The notes beneath the pieces were generated by a model, which saw nothing but the letters and a program-made list of their open reading frames with translations, searched no databases and was not told the origin of the DNA. The position numbers were made by a program, and so were the translations under genes. This document shows, piece by piece, positions 1 through 13,364 of a stretch of DNA of 60,000 nt; the stretch's first letter is position 1; each line of letters opens with the position of its first letter. The stretch spans positions 44,285,554 to 44,345,553 of the forward strand of contig OX485803.1 of NCBI GenBank assembly GCA_950295325.1. Reading direction: 5' to 3'. The DNA is from Polytrichum commune (Eukaryota > Streptophyta > Polytrichopsida > Polytrichales > Polytrichaceae).

Positions 1-3000
1 GTCAGGAAGTCCCATATCTTCTCCCGGATCGTCACAGGGGGCTCCTCATCTTCATCATCTTCTCTTGCCTCGTCCTCATCTTCATCGTCTACCTCTCCTA
101 CATCTTCTTCCTCCTCTTCTTCCTCACCTTCTAAGCTTTCCTCTTCATCCTCAACAAGAGCATTCCCATTCCCAGAGCCTTCCTCATCTGGCGTCTCGTT
201 GTCATCCTCGTTGCCTGATTCCACACCCTCTTCTTCTCCTTCGATGTTCTCCTCATATTCACCTGACTCATCTTGTGCTTCATCCACGTCCATGTCTCCT
301 ACTTGAATAGCAGCATCCTCCTCAGGTGTGGCAACATCCTCTCCACCCACAATGGTTCCGTCTTCTTCTGTGTTCCCTCCTGACACTGTGTGTGGTGGCA
401 CAACCTCTTCTTCAGTAATCATGGTTGTCTCCCGAACCACAGTAACAACTTCTGTAGTTTCGACAACTACATGAGCCGTTTCCCTTACTTGGGCACCCTG
501 CTCCTGCTCCTCTCCAGGTCCTTGCATGTCAAGCTCTTTTGGTGCTACTTCAGCCAGTATGGCATGCTGAACATCCTCAGCAACCTGCAAATATGGGAAT
601 ATATAGGATCATAAAACCCTCCTAAACGAGATGACACCAATGTTGCTACCAGCATGAAATATGATGTTGGCATATAAGTTGTAAATGGTGTCCTGCTACC
701 AGCATGAGGTATGGTGTTGGTGAATAAATTGTGAATAATGGTGTTGACTTCATCTTCAAGTTGGTCTGACGTCCATATGGAATACATCAAGACATGAGAT
801 TTGACTACATAGGAAAGATTATGGTGGTGATGCTTACATGAATAGGCTGTGATGAAACCTCAGGTAACTCATCCACCATTGTTAACTGGCCACTTACAGA
901 TGCGGCCCTCTTGCTCATCCGATCATTATGTCGAGGTGAATCATTCCCTGTGTTCTCTGACAATGCCTGTGTTGCCTTCATACTCTCACTGCACATGTCC
1001 ATTTTGAAGGTTTGAGAACACGAAAAAATTAATTAAATTAATTAACTTAAAAAACATGCGATAATAACATAGACATCTGAGTTACTACACCTGCTTGATA
1101 ACACTAATTAATTTCCATACCATGACTGGTCAGAGTTGATGCCATTAGGTGTCTGTTACTTACAGAGTAGTAGGCCTGAAGTTATATCGCTTTGCAGCAG
1201 GAGTGCTGACACTGGAGTGCGGTGTTTGAAGTGGGGTATCTGCATCTGTCTCGGTTTCCACCAGGATATCTTTTATCTTCTTCTTCCGTTGGGTGGTGCC
1301 AACAGCCTCTGCATCCATCAACTTGTTGTCACCCTCCTCAGGCGACCTCAGTTGCCGCTGCCGCTTCTTCCCTGTCCGCACATCAGTGCCAGCTAGAGGA
1401 GTGGTCATCACATTTGCATCCAACCCATGTTGCCTCTCTCCATCAACCTGCGAAACTTCCTCAATGGTACCTGACCCTCCTCCTTCTGGCCTGACTACTG
1501 GATTACCCCCCTCGACAACCGCCTCCATTGTAGATCGCGTGCGTTTCGACCGAGGGCCCTCGTCAGTGCCCACCACTTGGCCCAGCTGCGACTGGGTGAA
1601 GCTGGTGCTGGGCCGGTTTGCAAGCTGGTTCAGGTTTGCATCATCACCCATAGCATCTTCATTCTCACCCTCAGGAGCTCCCAAGATGGTTTTCAAGCTG
1701 CCGGGAGACGTAAACAGCTTTGAGGCACACTGTTGTAGCCATGCAAGCCGACTCGGTGTACGCGCAATCATTCTTCGAGGTGTTTGTGCACTTCCCTGCA
1801 GTGGAACTGCCGGTGCTGGTAACGCAGGAACTTGTTGCTGTTGAAGAATTTGAGGGTGCGGTGATACAACTTCCTCCTCAATTCTTTCGACTCGGGCCGG
1901 TTGCTCAGAGACACGCATACTCATCGACCCCTCTGAGCCCCGGAGCTGGTCACGCAGTTTCTGCAGCCTTTCAGCCTCCCGGAGTGTGTTCTGGCGCTCG
2001 AGGTGTAGGCTTTGGCGCTGCTCCCGCAGTTTCTCACCCTGCACCTGCAGCTGCTCGATATCCTTCTTAATCTCCTTCCACTCCTTCTCAGCTTCGTCTC
2101 GTTGCTTGATGAGCTCCTGGCGCTCCTTCTCGAGCTTCGCCCTTTCTGACTGCAGAAGCTCCAATTCGCCGATCACCGATTTACGGCTCAGTTTGAGGTC
2201 CTCCTTCTCACGCTCAACTTCTGCCCTCAGTTGCAACTCTCGCTCCTCGAATTGCTTCTCAAAAGATTCACGTTCTTGGTCAAGTCGGCGGTCGAGGTCG
2301 GCACGTTGAATTTCGAGGTTACGAACCAAGTCTTTACGCTCGGAGTCGAGTTGCGAGTAAAGCTGGGTTCGTTCAGTTTCCAGACGCATTACCCAAGTTT
2401 CTCGCTCCCTTTGAAGCTCCTCGGTGAGTTTCCGAGACTGCTCCTGGACTTCCCGTCGTGTTTCCTTCAGACGCTCCTCTTCATCTGCCATCCACTCCGC
2501 CATTCTCTTCGACTCTTCCTCAAACCGCTCACGCTCCTTCTTTGTGGCCTCACGCTTCTCGTCCAAGAGCTCCCACTCACGCTCGAAGCGGTCCTTCTGC
2601 ACTTTGAGCTCCTGCGCTTCTTCATCAACGAACTGTTTGCGAGCACGAATCTCATCGATTTCTTGCTTCAACTGGACTTGGATTCTGAGCAATTCCTCCC
2701 TCTCCAATTCCAGCGCCTTCAGCTTCTCTTGCTCATCTTCAATTTTCTGCTTCTCCATGGCAATTGCTGCATGAGATTTCTCGCTCTCGTCAGCCAGCCG
2801 CTGGCGCTCAAGATCAAGCTCCCGCCTAACCCTCTCACGCTCTTCTGCAACGTGCTCTCTTTCTGCCAAGATTTCCCTTCGTGACTTCTCACGGAGCTCC
2901 GCCACTTGTTCCTTGTCAGCTTCAATCTCATTTCGTAGAGCATCCCGCTCCAGCTCAACCTCCACCTTCAGATTCTCCTGGAGCACTTTGAGCTCATTGC

Positions 3001-6000
3001 GGAGGTTTAAGCGCTGCGTATCCAATTCTGTACTCAACTTTTCTCTTTCAGCCTGGAGTTCTGCCCGAAGTCGCTCCCTCTCCACCTCCAGGTGCTCTTT
3101 CTTATACTCCACATCCTTCTGCACCACCAACCTTTGCTGTTCCCACTGTTCTCGCTCTGCTTCCCACACACTCCGAAGCCTCTCCCTGTCTTCCTCAATC
3201 TCCTTTCTCTCAAGCTCACACTCCCGCCTCAAATGCTCTCGTTCGTCCTCAATTTGTTGTCGTTGGTCGGCTAGCATCACCTTGTTGGCTTCCATTTCCT
3301 CCTTCGCCCTCCGAATCTCCTCCTTCAGCTCCGCAATTCGTTGGTGTTCGGACACGTACTTCTTCTCTTCCACACGAATGCCCTGCTCCAACATCTTCAC
3401 CTCTTCCAGCCGGACCTCCAAGGCCTCCTCACGCTCCTTCAGTTTTTGTACTTGATAAGTGAACTCCTCCTCCCGTGCCTCAATTGCAGCCTCAAGACGC
3501 TGCAATTCTAACTCTCGTGCTTCAGCAGCCAGTTTGAGTGATGCTACTTCCTCTTTCTCTGCGGCAAGCACTTTGCGCACAGAGCGCAACTCTTCCTCAG
3601 TGGCCAGCAGCTCTTCCTTCTTTGAGTCTACATTGAATGTTTGGCTCTTAAGGGAATTTTCCCGCGCATCCTGAGTGCACCACAATCCAATCCATTAGTA
3701 TGAACCTTCACCTGTAACTAAAATAACATTTCCAAAAAGATATCTCACAAACGACATTTTGCAGCTGAGTAGGAGCAGATTTTAACTAACAATGAAGAAA
3801 CACAAAAGTGGCACTTTTGGAAAAGAAGGCCACTCAAACCCAAGACGACGACAACAATATAGAATCCAAATCAAAGAATTTACAGTGATTCTTCAAATTA
3901 GTCTGTGATCCTAACAACACAACATCAACTCCTGCGACATCAAATCCCACATCTGATTCTCCATCTGAGTTGCCAAAGTCTGCTCCACAGGCCCAAGGAT
4001 TCTACTATGAAAGTTCTTGAAGGGATATAAATTTGCAATATAATTCTCTAAGACCATATTGCAACGCATCTCAAGAAATTTACTTACAAGTTCCAGTCTC
4101 AAGTCTTCCATCATGTCCTGCTGCATCTTCAAGTCAGCTTCAAATGCTTTCAGACGCTCTCGCTCTTGAGTGATGTACTCCTCTGTCTCCTTGACCTGCT
4201 TTTCATGCTGCTCAAACACCTGCAAAAGAGATCGTACCAAAGGAATTTAGCTTCCCCAACTTCAAACCACAAACATTCCCAGAACCTGTTGGGACACAAC
4301 TTTTAGTGTCAAGAAAACAATATTCCAGAACCACAAGGTTCACTACATACAGTAGTGCATGTGTGTAACAAATCACTACATGCATATGTTTGTGCTGACA
4401 GGAAATACAGGTCTAAAGGCTCTACAAACTCATCTATGAAATACATATTCTGAACATGAGAATTGAGCTACTACACAGAACAAAAAATGGATGACTTTGG
4501 ATTTCTATTTTTAGAACAGCAAGAGATAACATTATTGAAGTTGTAAAACGTATGATTCCATTGTTAGAATTTATTTTCAATGACCATGGTCCACTGCATT
4601 CAAGATCTGTATGTGTCTCTGAAAATATGATAAGAGATATCTATACCCGCTCATTGCCAGTAATCCTCTCCTCTAGGAGAACCAAGTCTTGCTCTCTCTT
4701 TGTTAACTCCACTTCACGTTCACTCCAAGTCTGCATTGAGCAACAATGTTCATCAAATTTTAAGATCTGCACAAAAACCCGTGCACCTTGGAAGACCAGA
4801 AAGCATCACAATGAAGACATATCCTTCAAGGCTCATGTGATCCTTGTCCCACATGAGTATGACAATACAAAACATTGGGAATATTCAATAGGGACATCCC
4901 ACAGCTTGTTGGCCCAGCACTCATAAAGAAGACTGTTAAGGCACTCCTCCCGCAAATATCAACAAACATGCATCATGATAGAGACTCCGGCAGTTAAATC
5001 AAAACAATTACTAAACAAATACCATGATACTGCTCCATACCATGTGGGTAACCCAATAGGTGAGTGTATGTGTGTTCCTCTTGTCTTGATTCAATAAAAA
5101 TTCAGCAAGCACGAACAGTGCTGTATCCAAGAAATTAGGAATAAAATACCTTCTCCTTCTCTTGGAGGGCAATTGCACGGGCATTAAGGTCAGCATCCGC
5201 TTGTTGTATGAGAGCACGTTCTTTTTCAAGGAAAGAACGTGTCTCTGCAAGCTCCTGACTGGTCTGCTTCAAGACTTCGTCCTGGTTGTTCATGGCCTCT
5301 TCTCGCTCATTTAGAAGACGTTCACCTTCATGTAAGCGAGCTCGGCCTTCTTCAAGACGTTTTTCCCATTCCCTCATGCTAGCCTCTTCTGCTTCCACTT
5401 GCTGCTTGCGAGCATCCACACTGCAATGGCCAGACCGAAATGAAAAATTCAAGCTGGGCTACCAAATAACTTCAGAGGCAAGGAGATGTGAAGACCAGGC
5501 TTTGAGGTGGTACAACTATTAATTATGGGATGCATTTGCTAACTGCTTTGCTCACCAGACCAGAAATTTCCTTCGGTTCCACCAATATTCTTGTATAACT
5601 ATTCTTCACATACAGTTATGAGGGATACACCCAAAAATATAAAGAACATACTCTGCCATGAGACTGTGGCGTTCGCGCCGTAGAGCAACTTCTCGTGCTT
5701 CAACTTCCTGGAGTCGGTGTTCAGCCTCTAGCAGCTTCCGGCTAGACTCTGCACGAACCACTTGCACTTGGGCCAATTTAGTGTCAGCCTGGATTGATTT
5801 CTCCTCAATACTGGCTACCATTTCCCGTGCCTCAGCCAGCTGCTTCTGTGCTGCTTGCCGCACCCCTGATTCCTCTGCCTGGACTTCTTTTAAAGCATTC
5901 TCCAGCTGTTTACAACACAATGATACAACAATTTTACTCCTACTATCTTACATCCTCATGAAGGTGAGGGGTTCATCGTCTCAGTGGGCAGAGTTAGTCA

Positions 6001-8002
6001 CGTGTTTGTCTTTGTCATGATTTGTGATAAAAATCAGGAGGGTAAACTGTGAATTAAGGGAGCAAGCAATCATCCAATACATCATTTATTAAAGTACTCA
6101 AGATGGGCAAGGACTTACATCCACAACACATTGTTTCTCAAGGTCTAGAGCTTTCTTCGCAGCTTCCTCACGTCTCATAGCTTCTGATAGCTCCAGCAAG
6201 TGAGCAGCTTTCTCTCTCTGCAGAGTCTCTTGAGATTCTGCAACAGCAGCCTTCAGTTCATCTACTTGAGATGACCATGTTTTGCGCTGGAGCAGCAGCA
6301 AACCCATATTGTACTGGTAGTCATACAACTGCATTCAACCAACTAACATTAGATTATCAATACCACAATTTAGATATTTAGAGCCAAATCCGTATGCATA
6401 ATTGGAGGATGCCAGCAAACCTCTAGGATTCCTGGAGGTCAAAAGGTAGGATAGAGAAAGGCTACACTATAAATTCAGTCCATCATGCCAGAATATAGAA
6501 AAGTTCCTCACTTGTTATTAGGACCCCTGGCCACAAAGCACAATTGCCAATTGCAGGGAAGTGAAAAAAACTACCAGTGATGTGTGCTTGAGAGGATAAT
6601 AAATACATAGTCCGGTTTAAAGTAGCACCCCGTCTCTAATCTTTCTAATTGGTACTAAACCCAGCAACCAGTCTACAGCAGCCAAGTATAGGATTTGATG
6701 TCTAGACCTGAAGTCAGATTCACCCATTTGCCAAGGTGATTAGCAAATACAAGACCTAAAAATTCCATGATGCACTTTGACACTACCATTCTTCATAGCA
6801 GATTATGGAAATAGGTTGCCATTCATGAGTATGAGGAGATGCTTATGAACCAGTTCTCAGTGTCATAAAGTAGGAGCACCTGGAAGAAGCTACATAAATG
6901 CACTACAGACATGTTTTCCAAGTAAATCCTTTTGAATATATAAGGTTGCCACAGATTGATTGGAGAAGTGTAGTGAGAGTTCCACCCCTAGAGGGATTCC
7001 TGACCCTTGGTGCATGACAGTATTGAGGTTCACAGAAGTACCTATTAGAAGATTTCTCTTGAAACACAATTCCATTCAAACATAGATTCCATTTTTTGTG
7101 GTAGCTATGACACATGATGCCTGCCATAAGAAGTGTATTTCTAAAACCCAACAAAACTTGGGTAAACTGCAAATTACAAGACTCACAGACAATCTATTGT
7201 GCTTCACAAAGAAATGGATAAGGTAGACGTGCCTAAGTCCAACATAGCAATAATCTGGACACCAATATTTTTAGTGCTATGTGATTAGGTGTGGATCTAA
7301 GAACAGACACCAAAAAGGCATCATGTGTTTTAAAAAGTTTGGACTACGTGCTCAAAATATTCTAACCATTCTAGGCTCAATAGTCAACATGATTGGGGGG
7401 ACCTATATGACCACTTAATGAGCATGAGAATCTTCACTTTGATAATGAATAGATATTCATGTGAGCTCCAGAAACCATGAGGCAAATGGCTATGGCCAGG
7501 ACTTGGATCTGCTAATCAACATCTCACACTAATTACGTTCTGGAGTGCAGAGAGAAAAGTATCCAAAATAACACAAGTCTCCCTTAATCTTGTGATTATT
7601 GCCCCATTCTCACAGCACTCTCTAAAACCCTTATCAGTGATGGCAAAGTGTGAGGAGAATGCTTACTTCAGCTTCCAATGCGGCGATGCGGGCATGCAAA
7701 GCAGCACGGTCCTTCCGCTCCAGGGATGGCATATCCAGAGCTCCCTCGTCCTGGAACCTTTTCCAAATCTCAGTCTCAGACTGCATTCCCTCACCTGCGC
7801 CATTCAATTCAGGGCTGCCCATCATGGGGTCCATGAGGGCCAATGCTTCCTCTCCAGTAGCCATGGCCGTCGTCGTGGTTGTGGTTGTCATGGTGGCCAT
7901 CGCAGCAGTGGGCGAACCATTTCCTTTGTCTCGTGCCAGTGCCCGCAAGGGCTGCGCTCTGCGTTTCGGGGACGAGCCTCGTCTACCCTGTGGTGTGTAC
8001 AT
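1..8002 (-). CDS. CRWN/NMCP nuclear-lamina coiled-coil protein (3' end cut by window)
   Basis: Plant nuclear matrix constituent protein, a lamin-like filament protein of the inner nuclear periphery. I derive nine coding exons with GT-AG borders and matching phases: 7667-8002, 6119-6328, 5652-5905, 5150-5420, 4647-4730, 4088-4219, 1164-3670, 838-988 and 1-584, giving about 1509 codons in the window. The start MYTPQGRR matches the family's conserved N-terminal MFTPQ. It is followed by the exon 1/2 junction AALEAE/LYDYQYNMGLLLL, a family hallmark. A nearly uninterrupted coiled coil rich in E, R, K and L runs from about residue 95 to about 1010. The tail has basic clusters (RSKRTRS, KKRQRQLRS, QRKKKIK) that could be nuclear localisation signals, then a long acidic stretch, then PPVTIREKIWDFL at the window edge, like the conserved NMCP C-terminus. 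The donor after exon 7 overlaps an in-frame TAA, so reading exon 7 alone wrongly ends the protein. It is longer than typical seed-plant members (about 1000-1200 residues). Family assignment is secure; the subtype is not. Confidence 0.93.
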
Positions 8003-9300
8003 TGGTGACCTCCCTGCTGCAACAACAACAAGGATTCCTCCAACTGAACCAGTCTTCCCGTCTTCGAAGATTCAAACCTGTCTCCTAACCCTTAACCTAC
8101 CCACACCTCGGATGGCTGCAACCAGAAAGCTCCAGAGTTTAAACCCTCATTAATTTTGAACACCACTTTCAACCCCCTCACCCTGAAGCCTCTTACCTGA
8201 ATTATTGCATCAGGAGGCTCGAGACTCAGCTACCCTTGCAACCTCACTGTGTTTTCTGCAAAAGCCACAGAAACTTACCTCAGGTAATGAAGCACTCTGG
8301 CACAAAGGGCAAGCAGCAGCAAGGGAAACTAAACTAAACTGAACTAAAGGAAGGTCACCCCAGAACCGAGAGGAGCCGATGGAAACAAACATGATGAAAA
8401 CAACATCATAACATAACATATCACAACACAACATAAAATAATAACAAAACATAATAAACATAATAAACATAACATCACACAACACAACACAACACAACAT
8501 AACATAACCCAACCCCAGTTTGCCTCAAACTGAAGCTCACAACGCAAGGTCCCACGTGTTGAAGACGTTTCCTTTCCTTTCCTATCCTTCCCCTAAATGC
8601 GCAAACCCAAATCTCTTAAAACCCTGATGAGCTGAGGAAACATGCCAACTTCAGAATACTTGACGAAGAAAGCCCAAACATCGCCAACCCCGAATAATAA
8701 AACGCTCGTCTCCGCTCGGCTAACCCTTACCAAAATCTCTTCGCCCGAAAATGCATGCCCTGCTCTGCTATGCTATACATCCATATACGTGTGCGCATAT
8801 GTAAGTCCTTAAGTCACCACAATAGGAAGGCCGAGCTCGAAAAACCGCCACAGCCAAAAACCCAAACCCAAATCCAAACCCTGCATTCGGTTGACGAATA
8901 AAACCCTGTGAGAGGCAGCCATCACCTGAGAGAGACAGCAAATCACTTAGAAGTACTTACCATCTACGGAGCCGTGCAGAATGTGCAACTGCTGTTCAAA
9001 GACTGCAACGGCTATGGCGGAAGGAAAGTTGAAATCCCAAACCCCAGACCCCCGGAAGTTGAGCAATAGCTTAGGTGGGTAACTTTGAGCGCGAAATCGA
9101 GGGTGTGGGTATTGTGAAGACTCGAGAGCCGGGAGGAAAGCGATCGATCGCGGACGCACTCACATTTGCGAAGTTCGCGAATCGATCGATCGATCGTGAT
9201 GAGCTGGCCCGGCAGCAAAATCGAGGGGTTTGCCTCGTGAGTGCGCCGGCCATGGCGCCGGGGGTCCGCGCGGGTGGGAGACCCCATCGCCGTGGATGAA
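8003..9300 (-). promoter_or_regulatory. 5' leader, probable 5'UTR intron and promoter region of the CRWN gene
   Basis: A strong donor (GATG/GTAAGTAC, donor G at 8960 on the minus strand) and an acceptor just upstream of the start (TTGTTGTTGCAG, exon resuming at 8016) suggest a 5'UTR intron of about 945 bp, from 8960 down to 8017. The leader would lie from 8961 towards about 9200. No long reading frame is convincing here. Intron and promoter limits are inferred from splice consensus only. Confidence 0.5.
8398..8512. repeat. AACAT/ACAAC simple-sequence tract
   Basis: A low-complexity A/C-rich run made of repeated AACAT, ACAAC and AATAA-type words, lying inside the inferred CRWN 5'UTR intron. 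The small ORFs across it on the minus strand come from this repetition. Confidence 0.8.
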
Positions 9301-9356
9301 ACGCATCCGTGTCCGCTGCGACATTCGTCGTATCCGTCGCGTGTGAGGATGAAAAG

Positions 9357-9790
9357 GCGGACTCGGTGTGCATGAGAACACCAGCTTGTGGATGACTTCC
9401 ATGGCGTGGGCCACCCACTACCGCGCATGTGTCTCGCTTTTTAAAAGTTTGACTCCGAATATCGGTTTTCTCGGAGGTAGTTAAGCTAGTTGATGAAATC
9501 CATCTTGTGGTGATGAACTATGGACGTGGAGTGGATGAATACATCCATGCTTGCTAAAAACATATGCCCCATTTGTCAGGTGGAAGGATGGAAAGACGAC
9601 TCAGTATGGATGAATTTCATGGCGTGAGCCACACCTCGTAACTTATAATTAGTACCCATGACCCCACGTCCGAATCTTTGTTTTGTTTTTTGAAAGTTTG
9701 AATGTTCGTGATCGGTTTGTGAAGGTAGTTAGTGGATGAAATAAGTTAATTCTTGTGGTGATGAACTATGGTAATGACTCATCCGAGGAG
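9357..9790. repeat. Diverged tandem duplication, about 245-bp unit
   Basis: Two imperfect copies, about 9357-9545 and 9594-9790, share the order: CGGACTC/ACGACTC, ATGGCGTG with GCCACMC, TTTTNAAAGTTTGA, ATCGGTTT, GGTAGTTA, and GTGGTGATGAACTATGG. No coding function is evident. Confidence 0.6.
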
Positions 9791-12433
9791 GAAGCCATTT
9801 TTGGGCGCACATGCCCTTGGGACCCAGGTAGTGACAAAGTGTCCAAAGTGAGCTTGAGTGAAATCATGGCCAAATCCATGTTTTATTCTAATTGGGGATG
9901 TCTTATTTCGGATGATAAATTACCCAATCCGTTTCATTGCCAAATCTAACCAATGTAAAAAACATGACATTAGAGTTATCCATAAAGTCGCTCAAAGAGG
10001 GACGAAGCCATGAGTTCGATCCCTCTTTGATAGAACACTTTATTTAAAGCCCGTTAACTCATTGTGTATCAGGGCATGTTTTGAGAGTTGGGTGAAACTT
10101 TTGGGATCTCCTCTTTCCACTTCTCAAACTTTGAGAGCATTTTAGGATCTAAAATAAGATATGCATGTGGGGCCCACTGTCATTAATCCCAGGTTGGCCT
10201 ATGCAAGGCTAGCTTGACCCACCCATCCTAGTAGGACAAGTTAGAAAGTTGGTTTTTTAATAGCCCAACACCACTCGTTGTGCATGGTAATTTCAACATT
10301 AAGAAAAATCAGGTGACTTTGTTTTAATTCTCATAAACTCGAGGTTGGGGATTAAACCCATGATATCATGTACTGTACTTTACAAATATCTATGAAAACC
10401 GTTTCTCTAAATTTTCATGAAAATCAATTCTTTAAATCTGCAATTGTGATATACTTGGATTAAAAGATTTAAGGTTTGATCAAGTAAGATATAAAGACTG
10501 ATCATACTCTGCTATATATAAGCTATATATACACATGCACATGTCAACAAGCAATGAGATTAGAATACAAGGCTTTTGTAGAGTGTGCCGACCTAATGCA
10601 ATGTTGTCTTGTGTACATTTGGCAAGTCGAATACACTAATTCTACATGGTCATCATTGTACTTTAGTTGTCATCCTGAAGTCACGCTAGTTTATACATGT
10701 TAGGAATGTCAACCCAACTAGCATTGACAACTAGTAGTTGAGTCAATGATTAGTGCACCATTTATTTCAATTAGTGTGGATTGCCATTTGGAATTATCTA
10801 GTGTAAAAGTTGTTTGCATAGAGTAGAAACCAGGTAGTGGGTCACCTGTCACGTCCCCCATGTCCACACACCCATGGGTTGAAGGTGGTGAACGAACATC
10901 ACACATCATGCGTCCTACACTAACGTTCTTTTTTCTTTCTTGCTTTGCATGGAGTGTGACATCTCATCATCAAAAGTTTGATATGTTCTTTAAACTGCAT
11001 GTTGTATATTTGTAATATGCTCATGTAGATTTGTGTCCTTTGTAGAAACTAATAGCTATATGTAGTTCCAAGTTGTGTTTCTCACTAAATTGAAATTGTC
11101 GGTGTATCGTTGCATATTGTAAGGGTTGGGGTTTGTGGCGCTTGTTTAAACTCATCCATCATGGATGAAGAGACTCTAGTCAAACAACTTTCCAACATGT
11201 TGAGGTGTGATTCATTCCAGTTAAATTCCACTAGAGTTTTTGATGTTGATAAAGTAGTAAAATAATATAAACATATATTTATTGTTGTAAAATCGTTCAA
11301 CATGTTTACACCTTCCCAATGGATTTGGAGTTTACATGGACACTACAAAACCCTTGTCCATATTTTTTGCACTCGGTTTAAGATAGAAACGCCCAATTCC
11401 GTCAATGACCCAATAATTCGTACATATGTTATTTTCCTTTGAAGTGGTCATCTATGTACTCGAACATGAACGCTAGTTGTATTTTCAAAGTCATTATTGA
11501 GTGAGACCAAATGTCAACGAACCACAATGTTCATTTTATTTCTTCTTTTGTTTTTGGGGAAGGAAGGGGATTTTTTTTACTAAGAAGAGTCAAATGATGT
11601 TCATGATTTTGAACATTTTATTCAAATTAAAAAATATATATGATTCATGTGGTTTTAAGGTCATTATGCTCACAACGTAATTGCTAATCCAAATAGAACA
11701 ATGAATAGTTTGTTAGGGTTGGGTAAGCAAACATAGTGTTCAAAGTGAGCAACTATGTGCTTCTACTTCTACCTTAGTAACTTCTTCATCTTCATGTACT
11801 ACATCAAGCCTTGATATTGCGATTCCAACATTGTGTTTATATAAACAAGCCACTTACAATTCAATGCACGAAAGGCATGCCCACACCAAGACCAACAAGT
11901 GGCCCACAACAATGGAAAATAATGATAGGAGTTCATATCTTGCATGCATTGAAGTGAACGGGCAAAATTTGCATACAAAACACCCAATGAGGTTTTTGAA
12001 AGTAAGATGAAAAACTCTTATTGATAGTTGTATATTTTCAAAAAAGAGACGAACTTTCCCTATCAAGTGGGACTCCTCTTGCTGCCCAAGAGCAACAAAT
12101 GAACCCTAGTGTGAGCATAACATTACTTACCAATGCTTTTATGAGAATCAATGTTTGTGCAACCAACACCGACTTAAGAAAGATGACACGTGGATAACTA
12201 TCAAACCTGAAAAGTGTCCCACTATCCCGGGATGGATGGATGAATGTCAGTGATATTATATCATATGGACCTTTTATCGATAATTTCTCATACCCTACCG
12301 GCGTGAGAGTCCGTCCATCCGTCCGAAATTCCGTTGCAAAACCTTTGCCATTTGGGGAGAAGGAGTCAATGAGGAATTTGCGTCAAGTTTTGCTTTTGCA
12401 CTTGTAGCCGAAGACCATTTCTTGGGGGACTTA
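9791..12433. other. Gene-free AT-rich intergenic stretch
   Basis: I see no conserved protein, RNA gene or intact transposon here. Only short chance ORFs occur on either strand. Confidence 0.6.
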
Positions 12434-12936
12434 GGGCCACTTCACACACGAGACTGAGAGCCCGTGACCTTTGTACTTCAAGCATTCTCATTGGTGGAAA
12501 AGGCGGAGCCGGTCCATGTTCGCTACTTCACACTCCGCTTGAGGGACCAACGGAGTATGTGAATGCAAGATGGATGTAAAGTCCACATGGATTCCTACAT
12601 GGCATCGAATGGATCATGTTTCATGGTCACTTGAACTATTTTCAAAAACCACCTCTTGGAGGTAGGCCTAACACAAAACCAGGAGATCATGGCATTCCGA
12701 ATGCTCACAACTGTTGATTTATTCTATTTTATCATGTGTGAAGACCCCACCTGAATAGAATTTCATTGAAATAGAATTTGGTTAAGGGCCTGGTCACATA
12801 TGACTTCACGCTATACTTGAGGGTTTATGACCACACTACATGATTTGGAAGGTGTCTTGGGACGGCCTTTGGACACTTTCTTTTGGGCTCTCACAATTTC
12901 ATGGTCACGGCTCTTGGCTCGTGTGTGAAGTGGCCC
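12434..12936. mobile_element. Harbinger/Tourist-like MITE, copy 1
   Basis: A 503-bp non-coding element. The left end GGGCCACTTCACACACGAG is matched by its reverse complement at the right end, and the inversion extends inward to GAGAGCC/GTGACC. It is flanked by a TTA duplication (12431-12433 and 12937-12939), the 3-bp target typical of PIF/Harbinger MITEs. A second copy in the same orientation lies at about 55818-56318. Confidence 0.88.
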
Positions 12937-13266
12937 TTACTTATAGGATAACTTAGTCCCTCACTTAACGTACAAAGGGGATCTTCAATTTTGACTCTCG
13001 GTTGGTCAATGAACATTGCCCAAGGAGGTTCAACAAATAAAGGTGTCTTTGGCAATGGCTCTATGATAACTACACTAAATATTATATTATATTTAGTGTC
13101 ACCGGTTCTATTAGCCTTTTTCAACACTAAGGGTTGGTTCATATGGGGTCCCATGTCCCACTCATGTTAGCAAGCCCCAACTTTAGAACCTCAGGACACC
13201 ATTGAAATATGGTTAATTATCATTAACGTTGGATCTTGATTACTTTATGCACAAATATATCACACG

Positions 13267-13321
13267 ACTTGTGTTGAGAGTCATGTCTAACTTTTGGCTC
13301 AACCCAACTCTCAACACAAGT
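13267..13321. repeat. 15-bp perfect hairpin with 25-nt loop
   Basis: ACTTGTGTTGAGAGT (13267-13281) and its exact reverse complement (13307-13321). It sits just left of the solo LTR and is not part of it. It could be a remnant of another inverted-repeat element. Confidence 0.6.
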
Positions 13322-13364
13322 CCCAAGCCTCACCTCCCAACAGTGTTGCCATGTAGGCACTCAT

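Noticed and set aside
1136-3674. Long plus-strand frames across the CRWN exon
   Set aside because: They are antisense shadows of the coiled-coil exon. Their Ser/Arg/Leu-rich composition mirrors the E/K/R-rich codons of the real gene.
9985-10035. tRNA-like segment with GAGTTCGATCCCTC (T-arm/B-box-like)
   Set aside because: Only a hairpin AAAGAGGGA...TCCCTCTTT and a T-loop-like word are present. No acceptor stem, anticodon arm or A box could be placed.
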